DNA of 64,000 bases. Source: an uncultured Kiritimatiellota bacterium (GTDB lineage: Bacteria > Verrucomicrobiota > Kiritimatiellia > RFP12 > DVOR01). The stretch lies in contig CALXSF010000009.1 in assembly GCA_944391055.1 (NCBI GenBank), forward strand, positions 1 through 64,000, read 5' to 3'. This document shows positions 32,900-42,008 of this stretch, in pieces. The notes under the pieces are model-generated. The model was not told the DNA's origin, ran no database searches, and saw only the letters and a program-made list of their open reading frames with translations. Position numbers and translations under genes: made by a program. Every line of letters begins with the position of its first letter. Within the stretch, counting starts at the first letter, position 1.

Positions 32900-34021
32900 T
32901 CATCGAACCGAAAACCGCCAGCCCGGGCGCGCCCAACGCACCCACGCCGCCCCCTCCGCCGCCGGATCCCCGCCCCGCCGGTAGACTTCCACCACGCCCT
33001 GCACCGCGATGGGCGAACCCTCGCCCGTCAGATTGTCCAAGGTCAGCGTGCCCCCCTCCGTCGCCGCCCCCAGCCGCGCGCCCGTCTCCGGCGCGACCTC
33101 CGCCGAGAGACGCCCGTCCATCAGCAGCCACCCCCGCGGCGCGACCTCCACGCGCACCCCGCGCGGCAGGGAAAAGGCCGGCACCCACGGCTCCCCCGAG
33201 TCCTCCCCCGCCAACGCCCCCAGCACGCGCACCGTGCCGCCCGTGGAATCCGCCGTCGCGCGCAGCCGCCGCGCGGTCACCCCCTCGGGCACCGTCAGCG
33301 TGCCGCCCGCGAAGCGTACCTCGAGCGCCTCCAGCCCCTCCGGCCAAAGGGTCTCCCCTTCGCCCTCCGCGAGCGTCGGCGCCTCCAAGGCGATCGCCGC
33401 CAACGCGAAGAAACAGCCGAGCGCCTCCTCCGCCCGCTCGCACGTTAGTGTCAATGTCTCGTCCGCGCCCAAGGCGACCAGCCCGCCGAAATCCAACGTC
33501 GCCGCGTTCGCCTGCGCTGTGAGGCTGCCCGCGCCTTGGCACGTCGTCACGGTCTCCACCGAACGCCCGCCCGCCTCTGCGCGGAAACGGGCCGTGCGCT
33601 TGGTGCCGGCGTCCTGCGTCGCGCCCGTGCTGTTGTGGATGCGCACCGTCAGGGTCAGCGCGCCGAAGGCCGTCGGCTCCCGCGCCGTCAGCGTCAGCCG
33701 CCAACGCCCCGCCGTCTGCACGTTCACGTCAGGGGCCATCAACGTTTTGTCCGCCCACGCCGCGCCCGACGCCATGAAGCCGCACGGCACCCAGCCGCCG
33801 CCCGCGTAGTCCTGACGCTCCAAGGCGGCGAAGGCCAGCGGCCCCGTCGTCTCGATGTCCGCCGCCGTCTTCCCCGAGAAGGCGACCGTCCCCGCCCACG
33901 CCTGCGCGGCCAACACGCACGCCGCCGCCCAGCACAACACGCGCCGCGCGCCCATGCCGCCCCCGCCGCGCCCGGCGAGATCGATTCGTCGCTTGGTTGC
34001 CAGAGTCCTTTCCTGCGTCAT
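32900..34021 (-). CDS. Secreted protein upstream of the sulfatase, unknown function
   Basis: A 373-residue secreted protein. From ATG 34021 there is a 22-residue charged lead, then a Sec-type signal (VLCWAAACVLAAQAWA). ATG 33955 would give 351 residues with a more ordinary signal peptide. I prefer 34021 because a TGC-TATCCT extended -10 ends 7 nt before it. The mature part is beta-rich, with Thr/Gly-rich strands and a Trp-rich C-terminal end. I do not recognise a family; it may be a glycan-binding companion of the sulfatase 19 nt downstream. Confidence 0.65.
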   Translation of the reverse strand: MTQERTLATKRRIDLAGRGGGGMGARRVLCWAAACVLAAQAWAGTVAFSGKTAADIETTGPLAFAALERQDYAGGGWVPCGFMASGAAWADKTLMAPDVNVQTAGRWRLTLTAREPTAFGALTLTVRIHNSTGATQDAGTKRTARFRAEAGGRSVETVTTCQGAGSLTAQANAATLDFGGLVALGADETLTLTCERAEEALGCFFALAAIALEAPTLAEGEGETLWPEGLEALEVRFAGGTLTVPEGVTARRLRATADSTGGTVRVLGALAGEDSGEPWVPAFSLPRGVRVEVAPRGWLLMDGRLSAEVAPETGARLGAATEGGTLTLDNLTGEGSPIAVQGVVEVYRRGGDPAAEGAAWVRWARPGWRFSVR

Positions 34022-34028
34022 TGCGGGC

Positions 34029-34037
34029 AGGATAGCA
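34029..34037 (-). promoter_or_regulatory. Extended -10 promoter of the sulfatase unit
   Basis: Minus strand TGC then TATCCT (34034-34029), 7 nt before ATG 34021. Confidence 0.5.
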
Positions 34038-34080
34038 TTTTTTGGGGTGGGGGTCAAAGCCTTTCCGACGCCGCGCGGCC

Positions 34081-35724
34081 TCAGCGCGCGGGGAGGGCGG
34101 GCAGGCGGTTTTGGAATTGGCGGAGGCGGAGGGCGGTGGGGGAGGCAAGGAGGGCGCGGGTGAGTAGGCGGCGGGCGAGGGCCTCGTCCCCGAAGGCCTT
34201 GGCCTCGTCGGCGGCGACGCCGAACCAGGCCTGGGCGTAGAGCGGGTCGTCGCGGTCGTTGAGCTCGCCGAGGCGTTCGGCGATGCGGCATTGCTCGGCG
34301 CGGGTTTCGAGGGCGAGCTCGGGCCAGGCCACGATGGCCTTGCGGAGCATCTCCAGCGCGCCGGGGTCGTCCCAGAAGCGGTCAAGGAGGCGGCGGGCGC
34401 AGGCGCGCCCGGCGGGGACGTCCTTGGCGCGGTAGGCGTCGGCCAGCGCTTGGGGGGCCAGGAGGGTGCCCCAGCCGCGCGGGAGGGGGCCGAGGGCGTC
34501 GATCTCGGCGAGGATCGCCGCGCGCGCGTCGGGCCGCTCGGCCTTGACGAGGCGGGCAAAGGCGTCGCGGACGGCCTGGCCGCGGGCCTCCTCTTGGGCG
34601 GCCGCGTCGCGGGCGGCTTGGGGGTCGGCGGGGGGATTGGGGGTGCGGAAGGCGGCGGGGAGGGTTTCGAGCGGGCCTTTCCAGAGCAGCCTGCCGCCGC
34701 GGAAGTAGGCGACGTAGGGCGGGTTGTGGCGGTCGTCCGCGCCGAAGAGGTCGCCGGGGACGGCGTCGGCGAAGCGGAGGCCGCGCGCGAGTTCGGGGAG
34801 GGGGGCGAGGAGGGCGCCGAGGTGGCCGCTGGCCTTGGCGGGGGCAAGGGTGAGGGTTCGGTGGGGGTAGGGGAGGGCCTTGGCGACGCGGCGCTCGGGG
34901 AGGGTGGCGAGGGTCGTCCAGGTGAGTTTGGCGACCCAGAAGGGGTTGGGCCAGTAGGCCACGAGGGTCGGCAGGTCGTCCGCCGGGAGGGGGCCGACGA
35001 GCGCGGCGTAGGGGGCGGCGTCGCCGGCGTCCGTTCGGGTCTCGGGGGCGGGGGGCTCGGCGGGGGCGAGCGCCGGCGCCGCGGGGAGGTCGGGGAGGGT
35101 GCCGCCGCGGGCCTTGGCGAGGGGGTGGGCCTCGAGGGCGCGGCGTTGGAGGCGCGCGGCGGCGGCCCAGTCGCCCTTGGCCGCGGCGGCGTCGGCCCGG
35201 GCCTCGAGGGCGCGGGTCTCGGCCATGGGGTCGGCGTCGGGCGGGGGCGCCTCGAGGCGTCCGTCGCGGAGGGCACGGAGGCGTTCGGCGGTGAGCGCGG
35301 CGGGGTGGCCCTGCCAGACGACCTCGCCCTCGCGGACGACGGCGGCGAAGGGGATGCCCTTGACGCCGAGGCGTTTGGGGAGCGCGCCCGCGCGGTCGAC
35401 GGCGAGGGCGTAGGTGGGCGGGGTGGGCTGCTTGGCGAGGAAGTCGAGGATCTCGGCGTCGGAGCCTTTGTCCCAGACGTTCACGCCGATGACGCGCACG
35501 CCCTCGTCGCCGAGCTCGCGCCAGAGGGCCTCGAGGTGGGGCATGGCGCGGAGGCAGGGGCCGCACCAGCGCGCCCAGCATTCCACCACGGCGATCTCGC
35601 CTTTGGCCCAGGCGGCGGGGCGCTCGCCGCGCAGGAAGTCGGCGGGCAGGGCGTCGACGGGGAGCGTCGCGGCGCGGAGGGCGGCGGCGAGGGCGAGCGC
35701 GGCGGCGAGGAGGGCTGGGCGCAT
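34081..35724 (-). CDS. TlpA-like thioredoxin-domain secreted protein with long C-terminal region
   Basis: A 547-residue exported protein. Signal peptide at residues 1-18. Residues 20-155 are a TlpA/ResA-type thioredoxin fold with the active-site pair WCGPC near residue 54 and a cis-Pro in KGIPFAA near 125. The remaining 390 residues are Ala-rich and helical (TPR-like), with a second thioredoxin-like stretch around 290-345 that has no CxxC (PPYVAYFRGGRLLWKG). Likely a periplasmic thiol-disulfide reductase or chaperone-like protein. AAAGGAA precedes the start. It lies 16 nt after the MATE gene. Confidence 0.8.
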   Translation of the reverse strand: MRPALLAAALALAAALRAATLPVDALPADFLRGERPAAWAKGEIAVVECWARWCGPCLRAMPHLEALWRELGDEGVRVIGVNVWDKGSDAEILDFLAKQPTPPTYALAVDRAGALPKRLGVKGIPFAAVVREGEVVWQGHPAALTAERLRALRDGRLEAPPPDADPMAETRALEARADAAAAKGDWAAAARLQRRALEAHPLAKARGGTLPDLPAAPALAPAEPPAPETRTDAGDAAPYAALVGPLPADDLPTLVAYWPNPFWVAKLTWTTLATLPERRVAKALPYPHRTLTLAPAKASGHLGALLAPLPELARGLRFADAVPGDLFGADDRHNPPYVAYFRGGRLLWKGPLETLPAAFRTPNPPADPQAARDAAAQEEARGQAVRDAFARLVKAERPDARAAILAEIDALGPLPRGWGTLLAPQALADAYRAKDVPAGRACARRLLDRFWDDPGALEMLRKAIVAWPELALETRAEQCRIAERLGELNDRDDPLYAQAWFGVAADEAKAFGDEALARRLLTRALLASPTALRLRQFQNRLPALPAR

Positions 35725-35740
35725 GGCGGGGTTCCTTTCG

Positions 35741-37186
35741 TCAGGCGGGGCGGAGGGCGCGCCCGGCCTCCTGCGCGGCGATGAGGCGGCTGAGGCGGCG
35801 GCGTTCGTGGAGGTGGAAGCCGAGGGCGATGAGCACGGAGAGGACGTCGGAGATCGGCGCGGCCCACCAGACGCCGAGGATCGGGTCCATCACCTTGGGC
35901 AGGAGCAGCATCAGCGGCACCAGCAGGAAGCATTGGCGCGAGAGGCTCATCGCCAGCGCCACCCCGCCGCGCCCGATGCTTTGGAAATACTGACCCACCA
36001 GGATGGCATAGCCCACGAAGGTGAAGCCGCAGAAGAAGACCGCCATCTCCGAGGGGCCGTGGGCCAGCAGCTCGCCGGCCATCTCCTCCTTGCAGAAGAG
36101 GAGGAAGAGCGGCCTTCGGAAGAGGAGCACCAGCGCGGAGGCCAGGGCGATGTAGCCGCCGCCCCACCACGCCGCCAGGTTGAAGGTGCGGCGCATCCGG
36201 CGGTAGTTCCGCGCGCCGTAGTTGAAGCCGAGGATGGGCTGCATCCCCTGCGCCACGCCCAGCACGGGCATGCACACCAGCATCTGCACGGTCATCACGA
36301 TGCCGATGGCCGCGATCTCGCGCCCCGCCACGGCCTCGGTGGGCGCGAGGGCCTTGAAGAGGATGTTGTAGAGCGCGGTGATGGCGCTGCCCACCAGGTT
36401 GAGGGCGAAGGGCGGCAGCCCCGCCACGACCACCCCCCACAGCAGGGGCCTGTAGAGCCGGACGAACCCCCACCGCAGCCGCAGCCCCGCCGAGGGCCGC
36501 AGGAAGTGCGCCAGCACCCACGCCGCCGAGACCGCCTGCGAGAGGCACGTGGCGATGGCCGCGCCCTGGATCTTCAGGCCCAGGCCCGGCAGCGTGCAGA
36601 AGCCCAGCGGCACCTCGTCGAAGATGAAGAAGGGGTCGAGGACGGCGTTCAGCACCGCCCCGATGAGCATCGTCATCAGCGCCTTGGTGGGGTGGCCCTC
36701 GGCCCGGATGGTGTGGTTCAGCCCGAAGGAGAGGTATTGGAAGGCCGCGCACCAGAAGACGATGCGCAGGTAATCCGCCGCCGGCGGGATCGTCGCCGCC
36801 GTCCCCCCCGTCGCCTCCAGCAGCGGCTCCACGAAGAAGGCGCAGAGCGGGTAGACGAGGAACGAGAGCAGCAGGTAGACGCAGACCGCCTGCCCCAGGT
36901 AGCACTGCGCCACCGAGCGCTTCCCCTGGCCCATCGCGATGGAGATCCGCGTCGCCGTCCCCACCCCCAGCAGCAGGCCGAAGGCCAGCATCACCATCAT
37001 CGGCGGGAAGGTCAGCGCGAAGCCCGCCAGTCCGTCGGGCCCCACGCACCGGCCCACGTACAGGCGGTCGACCACGTTGTAGAGCGCCATCACCAGCATA
37101 CCCACGATCGCGGGCACGGAATACTTCCACAGCAGGTTGCCCACCGGGAAGCGGGCCAACTCCTTCGACGCACGCGAAACGGCCAT
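35741..37186 (-). CDS. MATE-family efflux transporter
   Basis: A 481-residue inner-membrane antiporter with 12 predicted helices in two homologous halves. The N-terminal half has VPAIVGMLVMALYNVVDRLYVGRCVG and the second half FNYGARNYRRMRR, both typical of the DinF/NorM-like MATE group. It expels cationic drugs or metabolites using Na+ or H+. Start 37186 is set by GGAGGG 9 nt upstream. A second, more diverged MATE gene is at 52914. Confidence 0.92.
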   Translation of the reverse strand: MAVSRASKELARFPVGNLLWKYSVPAIVGMLVMALYNVVDRLYVGRCVGPDGLAGFALTFPPMMVMLAFGLLLGVGTATRISIAMGQGKRSVAQCYLGQAVCVYLLLSFLVYPLCAFFVEPLLEATGGTAATIPPAADYLRIVFWCAAFQYLSFGLNHTIRAEGHPTKALMTMLIGAVLNAVLDPFFIFDEVPLGFCTLPGLGLKIQGAAIATCLSQAVSAAWVLAHFLRPSAGLRLRWGFVRLYRPLLWGVVVAGLPPFALNLVGSAITALYNILFKALAPTEAVAGREIAAIGIVMTVQMLVCMPVLGVAQGMQPILGFNYGARNYRRMRRTFNLAAWWGGGYIALASALVLLFRRPLFLLFCKEEMAGELLAHGPSEMAVFFCGFTFVGYAILVGQYFQSIGRGGVALAMSLSRQCFLLVPLMLLLPKVMDPILGVWWAAPISDVLSVLIALGFHLHERRRLSRLIAAQEAGRALRPA

Positions 37187-37249
37187 GCGCGACCCTCCGA
37201 AACCGATTGCCGTCCACCCTCCGCGGGCGACGGACGCCACCCTACGCGC

Positions 37250-37927
37250 TCACGCGCCCTTGCCGAAGGCGGCCTCGCAGCGCGTGCGCAGCCTTGCCAC
37301 CGCCGCCGCCATGTCGGCCTGCGCGAAGAGGAAGGAGCCCGCCACGAAGGCGTTCGCCCCGGCGCGCGCCGCCGCCACCGCCGTCTCGTCGTTGACGCCC
37401 CCGTCCACCATGATGTCCAGCGCCGGCGCGCGCCCGCGCAGCGCCGCGATCTTCGGCAGCACCGCCGCGATGAACGCCTGCCCGCCGTAGCCGGGGTGGA
37501 CGGTCATGCAGAGCACCTCGTCCGCCACGTCCAGGTAGGGGAAGGCCGCCTCCGCCGGCGTCTCCGGGTTCAGCGCCAGCCCCACGCGCACGTTCCGCGC
37601 CTTCAGGGCCGCGGCGAGCGCGCGCACGTTCACCGTGTCGCGCAGCTCCAGGTGGAACTGCACCGTCGTGCTCCCCTTCTCCGCGAAGCGTTCGGCGTAG
37701 GCTTCCGGGTTGGTCATCATCAGGTGCGTGTTCAGCGCGAAGCCCTCCGGCAGCGTCCGCCGGCACAGCGCGGCCGTCTCCGGCGAGAAGGAGAGGTTCG
37801 GCACGAAATGGCCGTCCATCACGTCCAGGTGCAACGCGTCCGCGCCCGAGGCCGCGACCCGCGCGATCTCGTCCCCCAGGCGCCCTTGGTCGGCCGCCAG
37901 CAACGAAGGCAAAATGGCAATCTTCAT
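37250..37927 (-). CDS. rpe: Ribulose-phosphate 3-epimerase
   Basis: Interconverts ribulose 5-phosphate and xylulose 5-phosphate in the pentose phosphate pathway. A 225-residue TIM barrel with metal ligands in ALHLDVMDGHFVPN (about 31-44), HLMMTNP near 68 and MVDGGVN near 176, and the phosphate loop at GSFLF. PSLLAAD at the N-terminus is the family signature (usually PSILSAD). It lies between aspS and a MATE gene. Confidence 0.95.
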   Translation of the reverse strand: MKIAILPSLLAADQGRLGDEIARVAASGADALHLDVMDGHFVPNLSFSPETAALCRRTLPEGFALNTHLMMTNPEAYAERFAEKGSTTVQFHLELRDTVNVRALAAALKARNVRVGLALNPETPAEAAFPYLDVADEVLCMTVHPGYGGQAFIAAVLPKIAALRGRAPALDIMVDGGVNDETAVAAARAGANAFVAGSFLFAQADMAAAVARLRTRCEAAFGKGA

Positions 37928-37998
37928 GTCCGTCCGCTCCTTTGTCGCCCCGGATTCCCGCGCGCGCCGGGGCGGGTGTCACTCCGGCGCGCGCCGCC

Positions 37999-39786
37999 TC
38001 ACTTCACCACGTTTCGGGGGCGGACGGTGATGTGGAGCTCGCGGAGCTGTTTCTCCGTGACCTCGCTGGGCGCGTGCATCATCAGGTCCTCGGCCTTCTG
38101 GTTCATGGGGAAGGCGATGACCTCGCGGATGTTCTCCTCGCCGGCCAGGAGCATGACCATGCGGTCGACGCCCGGGGCGACGCCGGCGTGCGGGGGCGCG
38201 CCGTACTTGAAGGCGTTGAGGAGGCAGGCGAACTTCTGCTCGACGACCTCGGGGCCGTAGCCGGCGATCTCGAAGGCGCGGTACATGATGTCGGGCCGGT
38301 GGTTGCGCACGGCGCCGGAGGAGAGCTCGATGCCGTTGCACACCACGTCGTACTGATAGGCCAGGACGTCGAGCGGGTCTTTGCCGTTGAGCGCCTCGAG
38401 CCCGCCCTGCGGCATGGAGAAGGGGTTGTGCGAGAAGATGGTGGCCCCCGTCTCGGGATCCTTCTCGAAGAAGGGGAAGTCGGTGATCCAGCAGAAGCGG
38501 TAGGCGTTTTGCTCGATGAGGCCGAGGTCTTGGCCCATCTTCTTGCGCAGGGCGCCCATCATGCCGGGGGCCTTGTCGGGCGCGTCGCAGATGAAGAAGA
38601 TCGCGTCGCCGTCCTTGAGGCCGCCGCGCCGGGCCAGGGCGTCGAGCTCCTCGGGCTTGAGGAACTTGGCGATGGGGCCCTTGATCTTGTCGGCGTCCCA
38701 CACCAGATAGGCCAGGCCCTTGGCGCCGAGCTCCTGCTTGGCCCACGGCTCGAGCTTGTCGAAGAAGCTGCGGGGCTTGGTCTTGATCTGCGGCACGGGG
38801 AGGGCGCGGACGATCGCGCCGCCGGCGATGGCCTTGGCGAAGGCGCCGAAGCCGCTCCCGGCGAAGAGGTCGGTCACGTCGATGATCTTCAGGGGGTTGC
38901 GCAGGTCGGGCTTGTCGGAGCCGTAGGTGAGCATGGCCTCGCGGTAGGGGATGCGCCGCCAGGGGGCCTGGTCGATCTGCCAGCCCTTGGGGGCGAAGGC
39001 CGCGAAGGCCTTGGAGAGCACGTCCTCCACCACCGCGAAGACGTCGTCCTGCGTGGCGTAGGACATCTCGATGTCCAGCTGGTAGAACTCGCCCGGGGAG
39101 CGGTCGGCGCGCGAATCCTCGTCGCGGAAGCACGGGGCGATCTGGAAGTAGCGGTCGAAGCCGGCCACCATCAGCAGCTGCTTGAAGAGCTGCGGGGCCT
39201 GCGGCAGGGCGTAGAACTTGCCGTGGTGGACGCGCGAGGGCACCAGGTAGTCGCGCGCGCCCTCGGGGCTGGAGCAGGTGAGGATGGGCGTCTGGTACTC
39301 GTTGAAGCCGTGCGCCTCCATCTCCTTGCGCAGGAAGCTGATGAGCTTGGAGCGCAGGACGATGTTCTTGTGCACCCGCTCGCGGCGCAGGTCGAGGTAA
39401 CGGTAGGTCAGGCGCATATCCTCGGCCGGGTCCGTCTCGTCGGGGATGTAGAGCGGCGTCGTCTCCGAGGGGGATTCGACGACGCACGCGTCCGCCACCA
39501 GCTCTACCTCGCCGGTGGGCAGCTCGGGGTTCACGGTGGCGGGCTCGCGCAGCACCACCTGGCCGGTGAAGGTGAGGACGCTCTCGAGTTTCACCTTCTC
39601 CACCTCGCCGAAGAAGGGGCGGCTCGGGTGCACCACCACCTGCGTCAGGCCGTAATGGTCGCGCAGGTCGATGAACAGGATGCCGCCGTGGTCGCGCTTG
39701 CGGAAGACCCAGCCGGAGAGGCGGGCGGTCTTGCCGGCGTCGCCGGCGCGGAGTTCGTTGCAGGTGTGCGTGCGGTAAGGATGCAT
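37999..39786 (-). CDS. aspS: Aspartate-tRNA ligase
   Basis: Charges tRNA-Asp. It has 595 residues: an N-terminal OB-fold anticodon domain ([19 protein letters not shown], about 25-43), the class II catalytic core with motif 2 [19 protein letters not shown] near 217 and motif 3 [13 protein letters not shown] near 540, and the bacterial GAD insertion. This is the bacterial, longer type. The window also holds two tRNA-Asp genes. Whether it also charges tRNA-Asn cannot be told from this sequence. Promoter at 39808-39829. Confidence 0.96.
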   Translation of the reverse strand: MHPYRTHTCNELRAGDAGKTARLSGWVFRKRDHGGILFIDLRDHYGLTQVVVHPSRPFFGEVEKVKLESVLTFTGQVVLREPATVNPELPTGEVELVADACVVESPSETTPLYIPDETDPAEDMRLTYRYLDLRRERVHKNIVLRSKLISFLRKEMEAHGFNEYQTPILTCSSPEGARDYLVPSRVHHGKFYALPQAPQLFKQLLMVAGFDRYFQIAPCFRDEDSRADRSPGEFYQLDIEMSYATQDDVFAVVEDVLSKAFAAFAPKGWQIDQAPWRRIPYREAMLTYGSDKPDLRNPLKIIDVTDLFAGSGFGAFAKAIAGGAIVRALPVPQIKTKPRSFFDKLEPWAKQELGAKGLAYLVWDADKIKGPIAKFLKPEELDALARRGGLKDGDAIFFICDAPDKAPGMMGALRKKMGQDLGLIEQNAYRFCWITDFPFFEKDPETGATIFSHNPFSMPQGGLEALNGKDPLDVLAYQYDVVCNGIELSSGAVRNHRPDIMYRAFEIAGYGPEVVEQKFACLLNAFKYGAPPHAGVAPGVDRMVMLLAGEENIREVIAFPMNQKAEDLMMHAPSEVTEKQLRELHITVRPRNVVK

Positions 39787-39807
39787 ACAAGGCCTCGCTA
39801 TGAAAAG

Positions 39808-39829
39808 AAACGCGCGTCAGTATACCACA
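39808..39829 (-). promoter_or_regulatory. aspS promoter, 22-bp block shared with miaB
   Basis: Minus strand TGG then TATACT (39824-39819). It is identical over 22 bp to the miaB promoter at 30605-30626. Confidence 0.6.
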
Positions 39830-39845
39830 AACCGCGAAAAAGGGA

Positions 39846-39874
39846 TTGCCTTTCCGGGGGGCGTTTGGTATCCT
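39846..39874 (+). promoter_or_regulatory. Promoter of tRNA-Thr
   Basis: TTGCCT at 39846-39851, 17-bp spacer, TATCCT at 39869-39874 with TGG before it. The tRNA starts 13 nt later. Confidence 0.7.
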
Positions 39875-39886
39875 ATGCGACGTTTT

Positions 39887-39963
39887 GCCAACTTAGCTCA
39901 GCTAGGTAGAGCAGCGCATTCGTAATGCGCAGGTCGTCGGTCCGATTCCGTCAGTTGGCTCCA
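39887..39963 (+). tRNA. tRNA-Thr (anticodon CGT)
   Basis: The acceptor stem GCCAACT pairs with AGTTGGC. The anticodon stem GCGCA/TGCGC encloses loop TTCGTAA with anticodon CGT, reading ACG. The 3' CCA is encoded. Own promoter upstream and terminator downstream. Confidence 0.95.
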
Positions 39964-39968
39964 TCCTC

Positions 39969-40003
39969 AAGGCCCGCAAGCCCCGCGCTTGCGGGCCTTT
40001 TTG
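39969..40003 (+). terminator. Terminator of tRNA-Thr
   Basis: A 12-bp stem AAGGCCCGCAAG with its complement around a 7-nt loop, followed by T5. Confidence 0.9.
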
Positions 40004-40041
40004 TTTCCCCGGCGGCCGCGCCGGGGAGCCAAGGGAAACAA

Positions 40042-40071
40042 AAAAGGCCCCGCCGGGCGGCGGGGCCTTTT
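40042..40071 (-). terminator. Terminator downstream of lpxA
   Basis: A 13-bp stem (AAAAGGCCCCGCC and complement) with a 4-nt loop; T-rich on both strands, so it may act in both directions, mainly for the lptF-lpxA side. Confidence 0.85.
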
Positions 40072-40089
40072 CGTCGCGCGGGGCGCCTG

Positions 40090-40872
40090 TCAGGCGACGC
40101 CGTGTTTGGAGGCGTTGGCGTAGAAGTGGAGGAGGTGGCGGATCTGGGGGCATTGGGGGAGCTCGCGGGCGATGCGCTCGAGGGCGGCGGCGCGGGTGGA
40201 GCCTTCGGAGTAGAGGATCTGGTAGGCGTCCTTGAGGGCGGAGACGGCCTCGGGGGTGAAGGCGTCGCCATGGCGGCGGATGCCGACGGAGTTGAGGCCG
40301 CGGACGACGAGGTTCTCGACGCCCATGGTGACCATGTAGGGGGGGGCGTCCTTGCGGAGGTGGGTGCCGCCGCCGATCATGGCGTAGGTGCCGATGTGGG
40401 TGAATTGGAGGATGGCGGTGGTGCCGCCGATGACGGCGTTCTCCTCGATGAGGCATTCGCCGGCGACCTGGACGCCGTTGGACATGATGACGCGGTCGCC
40501 GACGACGCAGCCGTGGGCGATGTGGCAGTAGGCCATGATGAGGCAGTCCGCGCCGATGACGGTCTTGGAGCCCTCGAAGGTGCCGGAGTGGATGGTGGCG
40601 CATTCGCGGATGACGGTGCGGGGGCCGATCTCGACGAAGGTGACGACGCCGGGGCGCCATTTGAGGTCTTGGGTCTTGGTGCCGACGCAGGCGTTGGGGA
40701 AGACCTCGCAGCCCTCGGCGAGGGTGGTGTGGCCCTCGACGGTGGCGTGGTGGTGGATGACGGCGCGGGGGCCGATGGTGACGTCGGGCCCGACGTAGGC
40801 GAAGGGGCCGACCTCGGCGGTGGGGTCGATTTGCGCGCCGGGGCAGACGTAGGCCAGGGGATGGATAGGCAT
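40090..40872 (-). CDS. lpxA: UDP-N-acetylglucosamine acyltransferase
   Basis: First step of lipid A synthesis: transfers a 3-hydroxyacyl chain from ACP to UDP-GlcNAc. It has 260 residues, with about ten hexapeptide turns of a left-handed beta-helix starting at IHPLAYV and a helical C-terminal domain from about residue 190. The catalytic His is in CHIAHGCVVGD near residue 120. Strong AAAGGAG upstream. It follows an LptF/G-type permease by 10 nt, so lipid A synthesis and LPS export genes are linked. It shows the cell makes an LPS-type outer membrane. Confidence 0.95.
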   Translation of the reverse strand: MPIHPLAYVCPGAQIDPTAEVGPFAYVGPDVTIGPRAVIHHHATVEGHTTLAEGCEVFPNACVGTKTQDLKWRPGVVTFVEIGPRTVIRECATIHSGTFEGSKTVIGADCLIMAYCHIAHGCVVGDRVIMSNGVQVAGECLIEENAVIGGTTAILQFTHIGTYAMIGGGTHLRKDAPPYMVTMGVENLVVRGLNSVGIRRHGDAFTPEAVSALKDAYQILYSEGSTRAAALERIARELPQCPQIRHLLHFYANASKHGVA

Positions 40873-40882
40873 GGGCGCTCCT

Positions 40883-41995
40883 TTATTGGTGCTTGGGGAT
40901 GAGGCGCGCGGCGACGGCGCAGCAGATGACGACGGGGGCCCAGACAAGGAGCCACGGCAGCGCGGCGGGCTTGTCCGCGAGGGATTCGGAGAGCAGGACG
41001 AAGAGGAAGAAGGCGATGCCGACGCCGACGCCGAGGGCCAGCCCGCGGGAGGATTCCTTGCGCTGGGTCTGGCAGCCGAGGGGCACGCCCACCAGCACAA
41101 AGCAGAAGGCGGAGGCGGCCCAGACGGCGCGGTGGCTGATGAGGAAGCGGAGGCGGCTGCGCCATTTGGCGGCGGCGGGCTGGGAGAGGTCGGCGCGCGC
41201 GGCGTCGCGCTCGGCGTCGACGAGCTCGCCGAGGGTGAAATCCTTGGGCTTCTTGAGGTATTCGCGGGAGCGGGAGACGACATCCTTGCAGAGGTAGGTG
41301 TAGGTGGCGAAGGTGGCGGTGCCGCGGACGTCCTTGGCGGGGGGGGAGACGGTGGCGTCGCGGAGGGTGAAGACGAGGTCGCTGCCCTGGGTGCGGACCT
41401 CGGCGCGGTCGGCGTGGATCTCGCGGAGGAAGCCGTCGGAGCGGTCGATGGCCAGGAGGTTGTAGAGGAGGGTGTAGGGGCGGCCGTCGGGATCCTCCTG
41501 GTCGACCTTGCGGTCGCAGAAGACGGCGACGTTGTCGATGTCGTCGATGAAGCGCCCGGGCTCGAGGAGCTGGACGCCGGCGTCGAGGGCAAGGCGGCTG
41601 GCGAGGGTGCGGCGGACGTAGTGCCCGCGGGGCATGGCGTAGTTCTGGAGGTAGAAGACGAGGGCGGAGCAGAGGAGCCCGACGATGAGCGGCCCGCGCA
41701 TGATGGTCAGGAAGCTGACGCCGCAGGCCTTCATGGCCGCGATCTCGCTGTCGGTGCTCAGGCGGCCGAAGACGAGGAGGGAGGCGACCATGAGGGAGAG
41801 CGGGATGGTGAAGCCCAGAACCTCGGGCAGGGAGGCGAGGAGGTACTGCGCCACGAGCGCGCCGGAGGCCCCGCGCATGACGAATTGGAAGACTTGGAAG
41901 AGGAAGCCGACGGAGAGGACGAAAGTGAGCACCACGCCCGTGAGCCCGGCGGCGACGAGGAAGGAGCGGAGGATGTACCGTTGGAGCGTGCCCAT
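40883..41995 (-). CDS. LPS export permease, LptF/LptG (YjgP/YjgQ) family
   Basis: An inner-membrane permease half of the LptB2FG complex that extracts LPS toward LptC. It has 370 residues: three N-terminal helices (IPLSLMVASLLVFGRLSTDSE is the coupling region near 60-80), a periplasmic jellyroll domain (about 130-265) and three C-terminal helices. Only one copy lies here, although the complex needs LptF and LptG; the partner must be elsewhere. LptF and LptG cannot be told apart with confidence. It is placed between an OmpA-like gene and lpxA. Confidence 0.88.
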   Translation of the reverse strand: MGTLQRYILRSFLVAAGLTGVVLTFVLSVGFLFQVFQFVMRGASGALVAQYLLASLPEVLGFTIPLSLMVASLLVFGRLSTDSEIAAMKACGVSFLTIMRGPLIVGLLCSALVFYLQNYAMPRGHYVRRTLASRLALDAGVQLLEPGRFIDDIDNVAVFCDRKVDQEDPDGRPYTLLYNLLAIDRSDGFLREIHADRAEVRTQGSDLVFTLRDATVSPPAKDVRGTATFATYTYLCKDVVSRSREYLKKPKDFTLGELVDAERDAARADLSQPAAAKWRSRLRFLISHRAVWAASAFCFVLVGVPLGCQTQRKESSRGLALGVGVGIAFFLFVLLSESLADKPAALPWLLVWAPVVICCAVAARLIPKHQ

Positions 41996-42008
41996 GGCGG
42001 GGAGGCCC

